Assembly: GCA_036961355.1 (NCBI GenBank)
Contig: JBALVL010000006.1
Span: forward strand, 1 to 64,000
Length of the DNA: 64,000 nucleotides
Direction of reading: 5' to 3'
Origin: Motiliproteus sp036961355
Lineage (GTDB): Bacteria; Pseudomonadota; Gammaproteobacteria; Pseudomonadales; Balneatricaceae
A model generated the notes under the pieces. It saw only the letters and a program-made list of their open reading frames with translations, made no database searches and was not told where the DNA came from. Below are positions 17,088 through 25,104 of this stretch, piece by piece (position 1 is the first letter of the stretch; each line of letters begins with the position of its first letter). The position numbers and the translations under genes are program-made.

Positions 17088-17179
17088 TCCGGCTTCTGCC
17101 AGACATGCTAGGCTGCGATTTTTTCTAACAGGCTCAAGATTGAGCAAACAAACAATAATAAAGATCAAGGATTTAGAGC

Positions 17180-19165
17180 ATGTCGTTAAAAGTCACCCAT
17201 AAGATCGCCGTAGGATTCAGCTTATTGGTTTTGGCTATCATGATAGTGGGCACTGGTGGTCTATGGGGCACCGATAACATCAATAGCCGACTACACGAGA
17301 TCACCGATCGTTCACTGCCGGTCGCTAACGCCAGTTTCAATCAGCTTATAGCCCTGCAACAGGCCAACATCTCGCTACTCAACGTCCTCGCTAACACCGA
17401 CAACGAGCCCGCTGTAAGGCAACAACAACAGCAGAAATTTGACCAGCAGGTTAAGCAGTTCGACTCTCAACAGCAGAAATTAACTGTCCTGCTTAGCGAA
17501 AACCCGCAACTGCTTACACTGCTTCAAGATACCACCGACGCCAAGAACCAATTCGCCCGTAGTGCGCATGACGTCATGGTCCTGCATGACGAACGTGTTG
17601 CCACCGAAATTTTAACGCGTGACAAGGAGAGCCTGTTTCAACGCCAGATCGATACCATGATCACCTGGTCTTTACGCTATATATCCAAAAACAGCGGGGC
17701 CGAGTCGCTACCCCACGCGCGCAAATTCACCCAGGTTATTACCGCCCATAAAAACCAGTTAATCCGCTACAAGCAGAGTAATGACTTTGACGGCCTAACT
17801 ACCGCATTGGCTAACTATCAAGGTAAGTTTCGTCAGGCACTGGACACCTTGATCAATAGCGATCCGAAGACCTCAGCCATTAAAACGATCGCGATTAATC
17901 TTGATCAGCAACTGTATGCCGATGATCAATTGGTCGCTCTGCACGGCAAGCTGCATCAGATCGAGGCGACTCTGCTGCAAACACTCAAAAGTACCGAACA
18001 ACAACTGCAGCTAGCCCAGCAGGCTGCCGACAGTTTCAGCGCCCAGACACAAGCCAGATCCCAGCAACTGGGTAACGAAGCGGATAGCGCCAGTAACCTT
18101 AGCAACACACTTATTCTGGTGTTATTAGTCGGTGCCACACTGGCCGCCATTGTGATCAGTACGATCACGGTGCGGACCATCTCACGACCGTTAAACATGA
18201 TGCTCAGTAACCTCTCTGCCGTTGCGGATGGGGACATGCGGGTCCAGTTTTATCAGTCTCGAAACGACGAGTTTGGCCAACTCGGCAGCGCCCTCAATGA
18301 GGTATTTTCCAAAATGGGGCAAACTCTCGAGCGTATTGCCGTCGCCTCGAAGCAACTCAACGATGCCGCCGAACAAAACGCCGTGATCAGTTCGCAGACC
18401 ACTCAGTCGATGGCCGAACAGAGCCAGCAGCTGGAACTAACCTCAGCAGCCGCCTCCCAAATGGAGTCGACCGTGATGGAAGTCTCTGGCCATGCCCAGA
18501 CAACGTTACATGCCGTACAACAGTGTGAACAACTGACCCTCGACGCTGATCTGTCGGTACAGAAAACGCTAACCAGTATTGAAACGCAGTCTAAAGATAT
18601 CAACGAAGCGGTTGCGCTTAGCGACGAGCTGAGTCGTTACGGTCAGCAAGTTGGCAGCATCCTCGACACGATTGGTGGCATCGCCGAACAAACCAACTTA
18701 CTGGCGTTAAACGCAGCGATCGAAGCCGCACGCGCCGGAGAAAACGGCCGAGGGTTTGCGGTCGTTGCCGATGAAGTACGGGGATTGGCAAAACGCACTC
18801 AGGACTCGACCCATGAGATCCAGATGATGGTTGAGAATATGCAAAACAGCATTATCCAGGTCAGTAAGGTGATGCGCCACAGCAACGAACAATCGCAACT
18901 GTGCGTCACCAATGCAAGCACCTCACAAACGGCTCTCAGCGAGATGAGTCAATCGATAGCCGCCATTGGCCAGATGAGCACCCAAATCACTGAAGCGGCA
19001 ACACAACAAACCTGTGCGGTCGAAGAGGTCAGTCGAACACTGGTGATCATCAACGAAGCGGCATCCGAAACCAGCCTAGGCGCACAGCAGGTTAGTTCGA
19101 CCAGCAGCAACCTGGTGCAGATAGCTCATGAGCAGCAACAGCTGATCAGTCACTTTAAGATCTGA
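17180..19165 (+). CDS. Methyl-accepting chemotaxis protein
   Basis: Transmembrane chemoreceptor signalling to CheA/CheW. TM1 is near residues 8-30 (VGFSLLVLAIMIVGTGGLWG), then a ~280-residue helical periplasmic sensor rich in Gln, TM2 at about 310-332 (LILVLLVGATLAAIVIS), a HAMP domain (TISRPLNMMLSNLSAVADGDM), and the signalling hairpin whose tip reads GIAEQTNLLALNAAIEAARA. 661 aa. No C-terminal CheR-docking pentapeptide is visible; it ends QQLISHFKI. The ligand is unknown; the helical sensor is not a dCache or PAS type. An FNR-like box upstream hints at a role at low oxygen. Single gene, not in a che operon. Confidence 0.94.
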   Translation: MSLKVTHKIAVGFSLLVLAIMIVGTGGLWGTDNINSRLHEITDRSLPVANASFNQLIALQQANISLLNVLANTDNEPAVRQQQQQKFDQQVKQFDSQQQKLTVLLSENPQLLTLLQDTTDAKNQFARSAHDVMVLHDERVATEILTRDKESLFQRQIDTMITWSLRYISKNSGAESLPHARKFTQVITAHKNQLIRYKQSNDFDGLTTALANYQGKFRQALDTLINSDPKTSAIKTIAINLDQQLYADDQLVALHGKLHQIEATLLQTLKSTEQQLQLAQQAADSFSAQTQARSQQLGNEADSASNLSNTLILVLLVGATLAAIVISTITVRTISRPLNMMLSNLSAVADGDMRVQFYQSRNDEFGQLGSALNEVFSKMGQTLERIAVASKQLNDAAEQNAVISSQTTQSMAEQSQQLELTSAAASQMESTVMEVSGHAQTTLHAVQQCEQLTLDADLSVQKTLTSIETQSKDINEAVALSDELSRYGQQVGSILDTIGGIAEQTNLLALNAAIEAARAGENGRGFAVVADEVRGLAKRTQDSTHEIQMMVENMQNSIIQVSKVMRHSNEQSQLCVTNASTSQTALSEMSQSIAAIGQMSTQITEAATQQTCAVEEVSRTLVIINEAASETSLGAQQVSSTSSNLVQIAHEQQQLISHFKI

Positions 19166-19176
19166 CTTAGCTCAAA

Positions 19177-19218
19177 CGGGTCGGTTTTAGTGGCTGATGA
19201 ACAGCGAAAACTGGCCCG
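19177..19218. terminator. Hairpin downstream of the chemoreceptor gene
   Basis: Arms CGGGTCGGTTTT (19177-19188) and AAAACTGGCCCG (19207-19218) pair over 12 bp with two G-U pairs, with an inner GCTG/CAGC stem. There is no T tract after it, so it is only a possible terminator. A second hairpin (GAGCAGC/GCTGCTC, 19255-19277) lies in the hemB leader. Confidence 0.4.
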
Positions 19219-19304
19219 AAACCCCCGAATATTGCTACCATTCACTCTTTGATTGAGCAGCACTCTCATCGCTGCTCTGATCGCTCGTCCAAGGAACTGA
19301 TTGT

Positions 19305-20276
19305 ATGCAACTGACTCATCGATTTCGTCGCCTCCGCCGTACCTCCGCGCTACGTGATCTGGTACGTGAAACCCAACTTTCGGTCGACGATCTGATCCTG
19401 CCGATCTTCATCGAAGAGGGTATCGATGCGCCCGTCGCGATCAAAACAATGCCTGGCATCAGCCGGCATCCCGAAGCGCAGTTACCGGAACTGGTAAAAC
19501 AGGCGCAAGCCGCTGGCATCAAATCGCTCATCCTGTTTGGTATCTCGCATCATAAAGACGGTACCGGTTCCGACAGCTGGGACGATGACGGCCTGATGGC
19601 ACGGATGATTCGCAGTGCCAAGCAAGCAGCCCCTGAGATGGTCATCATCTCCGACAACTGCTTTTGCGAGTACACCGACCACGGTCACTGTGGCGTGATT
19701 TGTGAAGATGATGTCGATAACGACAAAACGTTGGTCAACCTGCAAAAACAGGTGATTGTTGCTGCCCGAGCCGGGGTCGATATGATCGCACCATCGGGCA
19801 TGATGGACGGAATGATTGCTGCGATTCGTGATGCCTTGGACAGCAACGGTTTCGAACATATCCCGGTAATGTCCTACTCAACCAAGTTCTCGTCCAATTA
19901 CTACGGCCCGTTCCGTGACGCGGTCGACAGCTCCTTCAACGGCACCCGCGACAGCTATCAGCTCGATATTGGCAATCGCCGTGAAGCGCTGGCCGAATCG
20001 CTACGTGATGTCGACGAAGGTGCCGATATTCTGATGGTCAAGCCGGGCATCGCTTATATCGACCTGCTTAGCGATATCCGCCAGCACAGCTCGCTGCCCT
20101 TGGCGGTGTACCAGGTCAGTGGCGAGTACGCGATGATCAAATTTGCCGCTCAGGCAGGCGCAATCGACGGTGAAGCGCTGATGATGGAGAACATGATCGC
20201 CTTCAAACGCGCCGGGGCTGACCTGATCATTACCTACTTTGCTCTGGAAGTGGCCGCCTTACTCAACGCCAAATAA
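19305..20276 (+). CDS. hemB: Delta-aminolevulinic acid dehydratase (porphobilinogen synthase)
   Basis: Condenses two 5-aminolevulinates to porphobilinogen. The Schiff-base lysines are Lys194 (SYSTKFSSNYYGPFRDA) and Lys246 (LMVKPG). The metal loop reads CFCEYTDHGHCG, keeping Cys119, Cys121 and Cys129, so this is a zinc-type enzyme as in E. coli, unlike the aspartate-rich magnesium type of P. aeruginosa. 323 aa, normal. It follows a hairpin-containing leader and ends at a terminator at 20287-20318. With hemL at 9674 it supplies consecutive haem steps. Confidence 0.97.
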   Translation: MQLTHRFRRLRRTSALRDLVRETQLSVDDLILPIFIEEGIDAPVAIKTMPGISRHPEAQLPELVKQAQAAGIKSLILFGISHHKDGTGSDSWDDDGLMARMIRSAKQAAPEMVIISDNCFCEYTDHGHCGVICEDDVDNDKTLVNLQKQVIVAARAGVDMIAPSGMMDGMIAAIRDALDSNGFEHIPVMSYSTKFSSNYYGPFRDAVDSSFNGTRDSYQLDIGNRREALAESLRDVDEGADILMVKPGIAYIDLLSDIRQHSSLPLAVYQVSGEYAMIKFAAQAGAIDGEALMMENMIAFKRAGADLIITYFALEVAALLNAK

Positions 20277-20286
20277 CCTCGCGTAA

Positions 20287-20318
20287 AGCCTCCGGTTGAT
20301 CTCTCTCTGCCGGAGGCT
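20287..20318 (+). terminator. hemB terminator
   Basis: Perfect 9-bp stem AGCCTCCGG (20287-20295) and CCGGAGGCT (20310-20318) starting 10 bp after the hemB stop. The following sequence (GCTGTATCGTTTG) is only mildly T-rich. Confidence 0.65.
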
Positions 20319-20622
20319 GCTGTATCGTTTGTCTCCACACACTCCCCGCTCGTCATCTCGATCATGCTGTACCGCTCATCACCTCGGCAATCACTCCAGC
20401 GGTGCAGACAAGGCCGTCAACTTCTTTTACAACAATTCGAGCCCTCGTCGACCACCCATAAAAAAATCAACCATTTAACACAAGGCATCATTATTGCAAC
20501 AATATTAATTATCGAATGAGATCCGCTGAAATTTCGTAAAATCACATAATCCGCTGTATCTCTGAGCACCGATTAACAACTGATCCAATCGCCAGAGAAG
20601 GCCAAAAAGCGTCGCTGCCGCT
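20319..20622. other. Intergenic region after hemB
   Basis: About 300 bp with no credible gene. The right half is A/T-rich and probably contains the promoter of the small membrane protein at 20623; no clear -35/-10 pair stands out. Confidence 0.4.
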
Positions 20623-21093
20623 ATGCCAAAATTGATCTACGAGACACTGCCCTACGGTTACCTGATCGCAGGGGCGGGACTGATGCTAAGTCAGCAAGGG
20701 ATGCTATTTGGACTGGCTGGGGTTTCGCTCTACTGCGCCGGCGCTATGTGCTGGATCACCCGTGCTTGTTATCGGCAACGCCACGGTAGGTGTTACCCCA
20801 CCCAGGAATACAAAGATACCCCAAAACCCAGCATGTACCCGATCGATAACTACAAAAACAGTCTGCGCTTATCAAAAACGTTCTACGAAATCTTGCCGTT
20901 TTGCTACATCCTGGCTGGACTTGCCAGCTATCGGCTCTACCTCATGCAGCCACCGATCCATCTCCAGCAGCCACCCTCCTACCTATCGTTAATTGCCACC
21001 CTCCTCTTTTGCAGCGGCGGGTTTAGTGTTTGGATTCTTAGGAGCCATTACCGTGGCTACCATCAACACCATTCGCCGGTGATTAACGATTAA
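20623..21093 (+). CDS. Small membrane protein with two homologous halves
   Basis: 156 aa, unknown function. Two halves share one plan: a helix beginning YETLPYGYLIAG (residues ~6-17) or YEILPFCYILAG (~89-100), a second hydrophobic helix (AGVSLYCAGAMCWITRACYRQRH; ATLLFCSGGFSVWILRSHYRGYH), then a basic tail. This is a tandem duplication of a two-helix unit, giving about four membrane segments. No enzyme motif is seen. It is a lone gene between hemB and a small outer-membrane protein gene. I do not recognise the family. Confidence 0.7.
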   Translation: MPKLIYETLPYGYLIAGAGLMLSQQGMLFGLAGVSLYCAGAMCWITRACYRQRHGRCYPTQEYKDTPKPSMYPIDNYKNSLRLSKTFYEILPFCYILAGLASYRLYLMQPPIHLQQPPSYLSLIATLLFCSGGFSVWILRSHYRGYHQHHSPVIND

Positions 21094-21192
21094 TCAGCAC
21101 TTAACCAACCTCATTGTCCTTTCTAGTTGCTGTATCTATCGGTAAAGTTATCGGTCAAACGTTATGAATTTCAACAAAATATCAATAAATAT

Positions 21193-21206
21193 TTGATATA
21201 AATCAC
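21193..21206 (+). promoter_or_regulatory. FNR/Anr-like box upstream of a small outer-membrane protein gene
   Basis: TTGAT-ATAA-ATCAC matches 9 of 10 positions of TTGAT-N4-ATCAA. It lies about 100 bp before the ATG at 21306, in A/T-rich DNA with CATAAA and TAAATA as possible -10 elements; the spacing is not as clean as at 17074 or 45170. Motif match only. Confidence 0.35.
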
Positions 21207-21305
21207 ACGCACATGCTATTAATGCATAAAGCATGTAAATATAGGGATTGACGAGTACCACCAACGCGGTAGGCATCGATCCGACAACGCAAGCAAGGGA
21301 AACAG

Positions 21306-21719
21306 ATGATTAAAACAATCGCTATAAGCGCTATCAGTGCGCTATTGCTGTCAGCTACCGCTCATGCCGACAAGATCAAACTTGGAGTGGCTACCGATAT
21401 GGGCTTTGGCGTTACCGCCCAGCTCAACGATCAGATCAACGCCATGATTGGCAACGATGGCGCATCTATGGACTACATTTTCCGGCAAGGCGGTTTTGAA
21501 GGCCAAAATATGCCCTTCACCTGGTACGCGGCCGGAGGTGGGTTTGTCGGTTGGGATCACGGCTTTGGTCTCCGGCTACCGTTGGGACTGGACTGGAATT
21601 TTGCCAAGCGCTGGGATGCGTTTGCTCAGCTCTCTCCAGAAATCGATTTCGACGCCAAGAACGGCGACAGCGTTGACTTCGATCTGGGTGGTGCCCTCGG
21701 CGTCCGTTACGCCTTTTAA
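21306..21719 (+). CDS. Small outer-membrane beta-barrel-like protein
   Basis: 137 aa with a clear Sec signal peptide (MIKTIAISAISALLLSATAHA, cleavage after AHA near residue 21). The mature ~116 residues alternate polar and hydrophobic positions with many Gly and aromatic residues (FTWYAAGGGFVGW, GLRLPLGLDWNF, DLGGALGVRYAF) and end in Phe, the usual signature for BAM-dependent outer-membrane insertion. Function unknown. It is monocistronic, ending at a strong terminator (21765-21812), with an FNR-like box upstream. Confidence 0.75.
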   Translation: MIKTIAISAISALLLSATAHADKIKLGVATDMGFGVTAQLNDQINAMIGNDGASMDYIFRQGGFEGQNMPFTWYAAGGGFVGWDHGFGLRLPLGLDWNFAKRWDAFAQLSPEIDFDAKNGDSVDFDLGGALGVRYAF

Positions 21720-21764
21720 AACGTTTCTGCAAAGCCTGTTTGCAGATACGCATGTAATAATAAA

Positions 21765-21812
21765 GGAATGAAAAAGCCGATCAAGATAGCGCTTGATCGG
21801 CTTTTTCATTCC
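21765..21812. terminator. Strong bidirectional terminator
   Basis: A perfect 21-bp inverted repeat: arms 21765-21785 and 21792-21812 (core AAAAAGCCGATCAAG / CTTGATCGGCTTTTT) around a 6-base loop, between two convergent genes. A smaller inverted repeat (CTGCAAA/TTTGCAG, 21727-21745) precedes it. Confidence 0.9.
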
Positions 21813-21837
21813 TGCTGATCGGTTACGTCAACTCTAC

Positions 21838-22260
21838 TTAGTCGACCTCAACCAGTTCGTAGCTATGACTGATCTCAACGCCACCTTTCTCCAGCATAAT
21901 CGACGCCGAACAGTATTGTTCAGCGGATAGGCTGACCGCGCGTTTAACGTGGTTTTCTTTGAGGTTACGCCCCGATACGATGAACTTGAGGTGTATTTTG
22001 GTAAATACTGCCGGCACGGTATCGGCGCGCTCAGCGCTAATCTCGGCACGACAGTCTGTGACATCTTGCCGGGTCTTCTTGAGAATCGTCATAACGTCAA
22101 AACTGGAGCAACCTCCAAGCCCTAATAACAGCATCTCCATCGGCCGGGGCCCCTGGTTCTTGCCGCCATGGTCTTCAGGACCGTCCATGCTATAGGTGTG
22201 GCCGCTGCCGCTAGTACCGTCAAAACGGGCATCACCAGCCCAATTAATAGTGACATTCAT
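21838..22260 (-). CDS. OsmC/Ohr-family protein (YhfA-like)
   Basis: 140 aa alpha/beta protein of the OsmC superfamily, some members of which reduce organic hydroperoxides by a cysteine pair. Cys51 lies in LGLGGCSSFDVMTIL and the second conserved cysteine in EQYCSASIML. The N-terminal GPRPMEMLLLGLG is characteristic. It lies just downstream of trpC on the same strand with a 57-bp gap, an arrangement like that near trpGDC in Pseudomonas. Substrate unknown; YhfA-type members are less well characterised than OsmC or Ohr. Confidence 0.9.
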   Translation of the reverse strand: MNVTINWAGDARFDGTSGSGHTYSMDGPEDHGGKNQGPRPMEMLLLGLGGCSSFDVMTILKKTRQDVTDCRAEISAERADTVPAVFTKIHLKFIVSGRNLKENHVKRAVSLSAEQYCSASIMLEKGGVEISHSYELVEVD

Positions 22261-22317
22261 ATCGATCGTTCACTCTTGATATCGGATTAAATAGATTATG
22301 CAGCCTTTGGGAACAGG

Positions 22318-23127
22318 CTAACCAAACAACGTTTGTAATTGCTGTCCCGGATCCTCTGCCCGCATAAAGGCTTCACCCACCAGAAACGCGTTAACCTGAT
22401 GCTGACGCATGGCGCTGACATCATCGCGACTGACAATGCCACTCTCGGTCACGACCAGGCAATCAGCAGGAATCTGATCGAGCAGTTGGTATGTATTTTC
22501 CAGGCTGACCTCAAAACTGTGCAGGTCGCGGTTATTGATGCCGACTAACTTTGCATCCACCTGCAGCGCCCGTTGCAGCTCCTCAGCGTTATGCACCTCG
22601 ATCAGCACATCCATCTCCAGCGACCGGGCCAGATCATGCAAATGGCTTAGCTGCTGATCGTCCAGCGCCGCCACAATCAGCAGGATGCAATCGGCACCCA
22701 GCGCCCGAGCTTCATAGACCTGGTAAGGGTCGACAAAAAAATCTTTGCGGATCACCGGCAGTTGGCAGGCAGCACGAGCCTGCTGCAGGTAGCTGTCTGC
22801 ACCCTGAAAGAAATCGACATCGGTCAGTACCGACAAGCAGCTTGCGCCGCCGGCCTGATAACTCTTAGCAATTGCCGCCGGATCAAAATTCTCGCGAATC
22901 ACACCTTTACTCGGTGACGCTTTCTTGGCTTCGGCGATGACGGCAGAACGCCCATCCGCAATGCTGTCGCGCATCGACCGGACAAAACCACGCGGGGTGA
23001 AACTGGCATCGGAACGCTGCTGGTCGATCTGCTGTTGCAGCTGAGCAATCGAAACCTTGGCGCTTCGCTCAGCGACCTCTTCATGTTTACGCTGCAAAAT
23101 TTTCAGCAGAATGGTTGGGGTGTTCAT
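22318..23127 (-). CDS. trpC: Indole-3-glycerol phosphate synthase
   Basis: Closes the indole ring in tryptophan synthesis. TIM-barrel motifs: VIAEAKKASPSKGVIR (catalytic Lys), LSVLTDVDFFQG, VIRKDFFVDPYQVYEARALGADC, VGINNRDLHSFEV and VVTESGI. 269 aa, monofunctional (no TrpF fusion). Third gene of trpG-trpD-trpC, about 64 bp after trpD; trpE and trpFBA are not in the window, the split arrangement common in pseudomonads and relatives. Confidence 0.98.
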   Translation of the reverse strand: MNTPTILLKILQRKHEEVAERSAKVSIAQLQQQIDQQRSDASFTPRGFVRSMRDSIADGRSAVIAEAKKASPSKGVIRENFDPAAIAKSYQAGGASCLSVLTDVDFFQGADSYLQQARAACQLPVIRKDFFVDPYQVYEARALGADCILLIVAALDDQQLSHLHDLARSLEMDVLIEVHNAEELQRALQVDAKLVGINNRDLHSFEVSLENTYQLLDQIPADCLVVTESGIVSRDDVSAMRQHQVNAFLVGEAFMRAEDPGQQLQTLFG

Positions 23128-23191
23128 CGATCAGTTCGCCCTTGAAGAAGTTCAGAGTAATAGAGAGACGGTGTGATTGTTACTTGTACTG

Positions 23192-24223
23192 TTACTGCGG
23201 CTGCGCCGCTAGCGTATTGGACACATCGGCCAACGTCTCAAGTTTGTGCAGCGCCACACCGCTGGCCAGAATCTCAGCAGCCCGATCAACACCGGCCTGT
23301 AATGAGTCAACCAGACCGGCAACGTAGATCGCAGCCCCGGCATTAAGCTTGATAATATCGGCAGCGGCACTGGCCTCACCCGACAGCGCACTGCGAATCA
23401 GCTGTAGTGATCCGGCAGCATCATCGACCACCAGACTATCCAGTGCCGAGGTCTCTATTCCCAGGCTCTCCGGGGTCAGTGTGTACTCACTGATCTGGCC
23501 GTTATTAAGCTCGGCAACAAAGGTCGGGCTGGCGATACTAATCTCATCCAGTCCATCTTCAGCGTGAACCACCATCACATGGCGACTGCCCAACCGCTGT
23601 AGCACTTCAGCCAGCGGCCGTACCCAGTCACGGCTAAAAACACCCAGCACTTGGTTGGGTGCGCCTGCAGGGTTGGTCAACGGACCCAACACGTTAAAAA
23701 CGGTCCGCACCGCCATCTCCCGGCGCGGGCCAATGGCATGTTTCATCGCACTGTGGTGAGCCGGCGCGAACATAAAACCAACGCCAACCTGATTGATACA
23801 ACAGGCTACCTGATCGGGCGTAGTATTGAGATTAACGCCAGCAGCTTCCAACACATCGGCGCTGCCGCTAGAACTAGAGACCGAGCGATTACCGTGCTTG
23901 GCGACTTGGCCACCAGCTGCAGCCACCACAAACGCACCGGCGGTAGAGACATTAAAGATACCCGCCCCATCACCACCCGTGCCGCAGGTATCAACAATAT
24001 GATCACCGGCGACCGGCACCGCTGTCGCCAGCTCTCGCATGACTTGAGCGGCGCCCACCACCTCATCAACGGTTTCGCCTTTCATCCGCAATGCGATCAG
24101 AAAGCCGCCAATCTGGGCGGGAGTCGTCGCGCCGGTCATGATCGCTCGCATCACCGACTGCATCTGTTCAGCGCTAAGGTTGCCGCCTTCGGTCAGGGTT
24201 TTTATCGCCGCCTGAATGTCCAT
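23192..24223 (-). CDS. trpD: Anthranilate phosphoribosyltransferase
   Basis: Transfers phosphoribose from PRPP to anthranilate. The PRPP loop DTCGTGGDGAGIFNVST and KHGNRSVSSSSGSADVLEAAG are intact, as are VGVGFMFAPAHHSAMKH and NVLGPLTNPAGA. 343 aa, stand-alone and not fused to trpG. It follows trpG by 71 bp and precedes trpC on the same strand. Confidence 0.98.
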   Translation of the reverse strand: MDIQAAIKTLTEGGNLSAEQMQSVMRAIMTGATTPAQIGGFLIALRMKGETVDEVVGAAQVMRELATAVPVAGDHIVDTCGTGGDGAGIFNVSTAGAFVVAAAGGQVAKHGNRSVSSSSGSADVLEAAGVNLNTTPDQVACCINQVGVGFMFAPAHHSAMKHAIGPRREMAVRTVFNVLGPLTNPAGAPNQVLGVFSRDWVRPLAEVLQRLGSRHVMVVHAEDGLDEISIASPTFVAELNNGQISEYTLTPESLGIETSALDSLVVDDAAGSLQLIRSALSGEASAAADIIKLNAGAAIYVAGLVDSLQAGVDRAAEILASGVALHKLETLADVSNTLAAQPQ

Positions 24224-24294
24224 GGTGTGCCTCCCGGCTACTCGGTTGTTAGTTTTTACAGTGTTGACGCGCAGTGAAACAGATCGACTGGCGC

Positions 24295-24873
24295 TTAACG
24301 ATCGAGGAAGTTCTTCAGCAAGCGATGGCCCGACTCGGTCAGAATAGATTCGGGATGAAACTGAACCCCTTCGATATCGAGTGTTTTATGGCGCACCCCC
24401 ATGATCTCTTCGATGCTGCCATCTGGCTGCTCGGTCCAGGCGGTCAGTTCCAGACAATCCGGCAGCGACCCTTGCTCAATCACCAGCGAGTGGTAACGGG
24501 TGGCATTAAACGGATTAGCTAACTCGTGAAAGACACCCTGGTCATGGTGATAGACCGGTGAGATCTTACCGTGCATCACTTGCGTTGCCCGTACTATTTT
24601 GCCACCAAACGCCTGAGCGATACTCTGGTGGCCCAGACAGATCCCCAGAATCGGCAATTTACCGGCAAAATGGTGGATCGCCTCGACCGAGATACCAGCC
24701 TCATTAGGAGTACAGGGGCCGGGGGAGATCACCAGATGATCGGGTTTCAGCGCTTCGATCTGCTCAATGCTGATCTCGTCATTGCGGTAAACCTGAACCT
24801 CGGCACCCAACTCGCCAAAATACTGCACGATGTTGTAGGTGAAGGAGTCGTAGTTATCGATCATTAACAGCAT
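24295..24873 (-). CDS. trpG: Anthranilate synthase component II (glutamine amidotransferase)
   Basis: Class I glutamine amidotransferase supplying ammonia to TrpE and possibly also PabB. The nucleophile is Cys79 in GICLGHQSIAQAFGG, and the His-Glu pair is in VQFHPESI. 192 aa. First gene of trpG-trpD-trpC. About 230 bp of non-coding DNA separates it from the MFS gene upstream; I see no leader peptide with Trp codons, so attenuation is not evident. PabA is the alternative name, and in many bacteria one protein serves both pathways. Confidence 0.95.
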   Translation of the reverse strand: MLLMIDNYDSFTYNIVQYFGELGAEVQVYRNDEISIEQIEALKPDHLVISPGPCTPNEAGISVEAIHHFAGKLPILGICLGHQSIAQAFGGKIVRATQVMHGKISPVYHHDQGVFHELANPFNATRYHSLVIEQGSLPDCLELTAWTEQPDGSIEEIMGVRHKTLDIEGVQFHPESILTESGHRLLKNFLDR

Positions 24874-25104
24874 AACGCGAAGAAAGCCTCTTATTTACTC
24901 GTCAAACCAGCAGGAATCCTAAATCATACCCGCAAACAGTCCCACATTGCACAGCGCTAAAATGGCTTTGGATTGTAGCCGCAACGCTTGCCGGAATCAC
25001 TACCTAACAACACCTTTCAGGTCCGTTGATCAACTCACCAACCCCATCGAGTGGCCATGTAACATAGCCAGGCTTGGCCATAGGCGTCTACACGGTAGTC
25101 GGCT

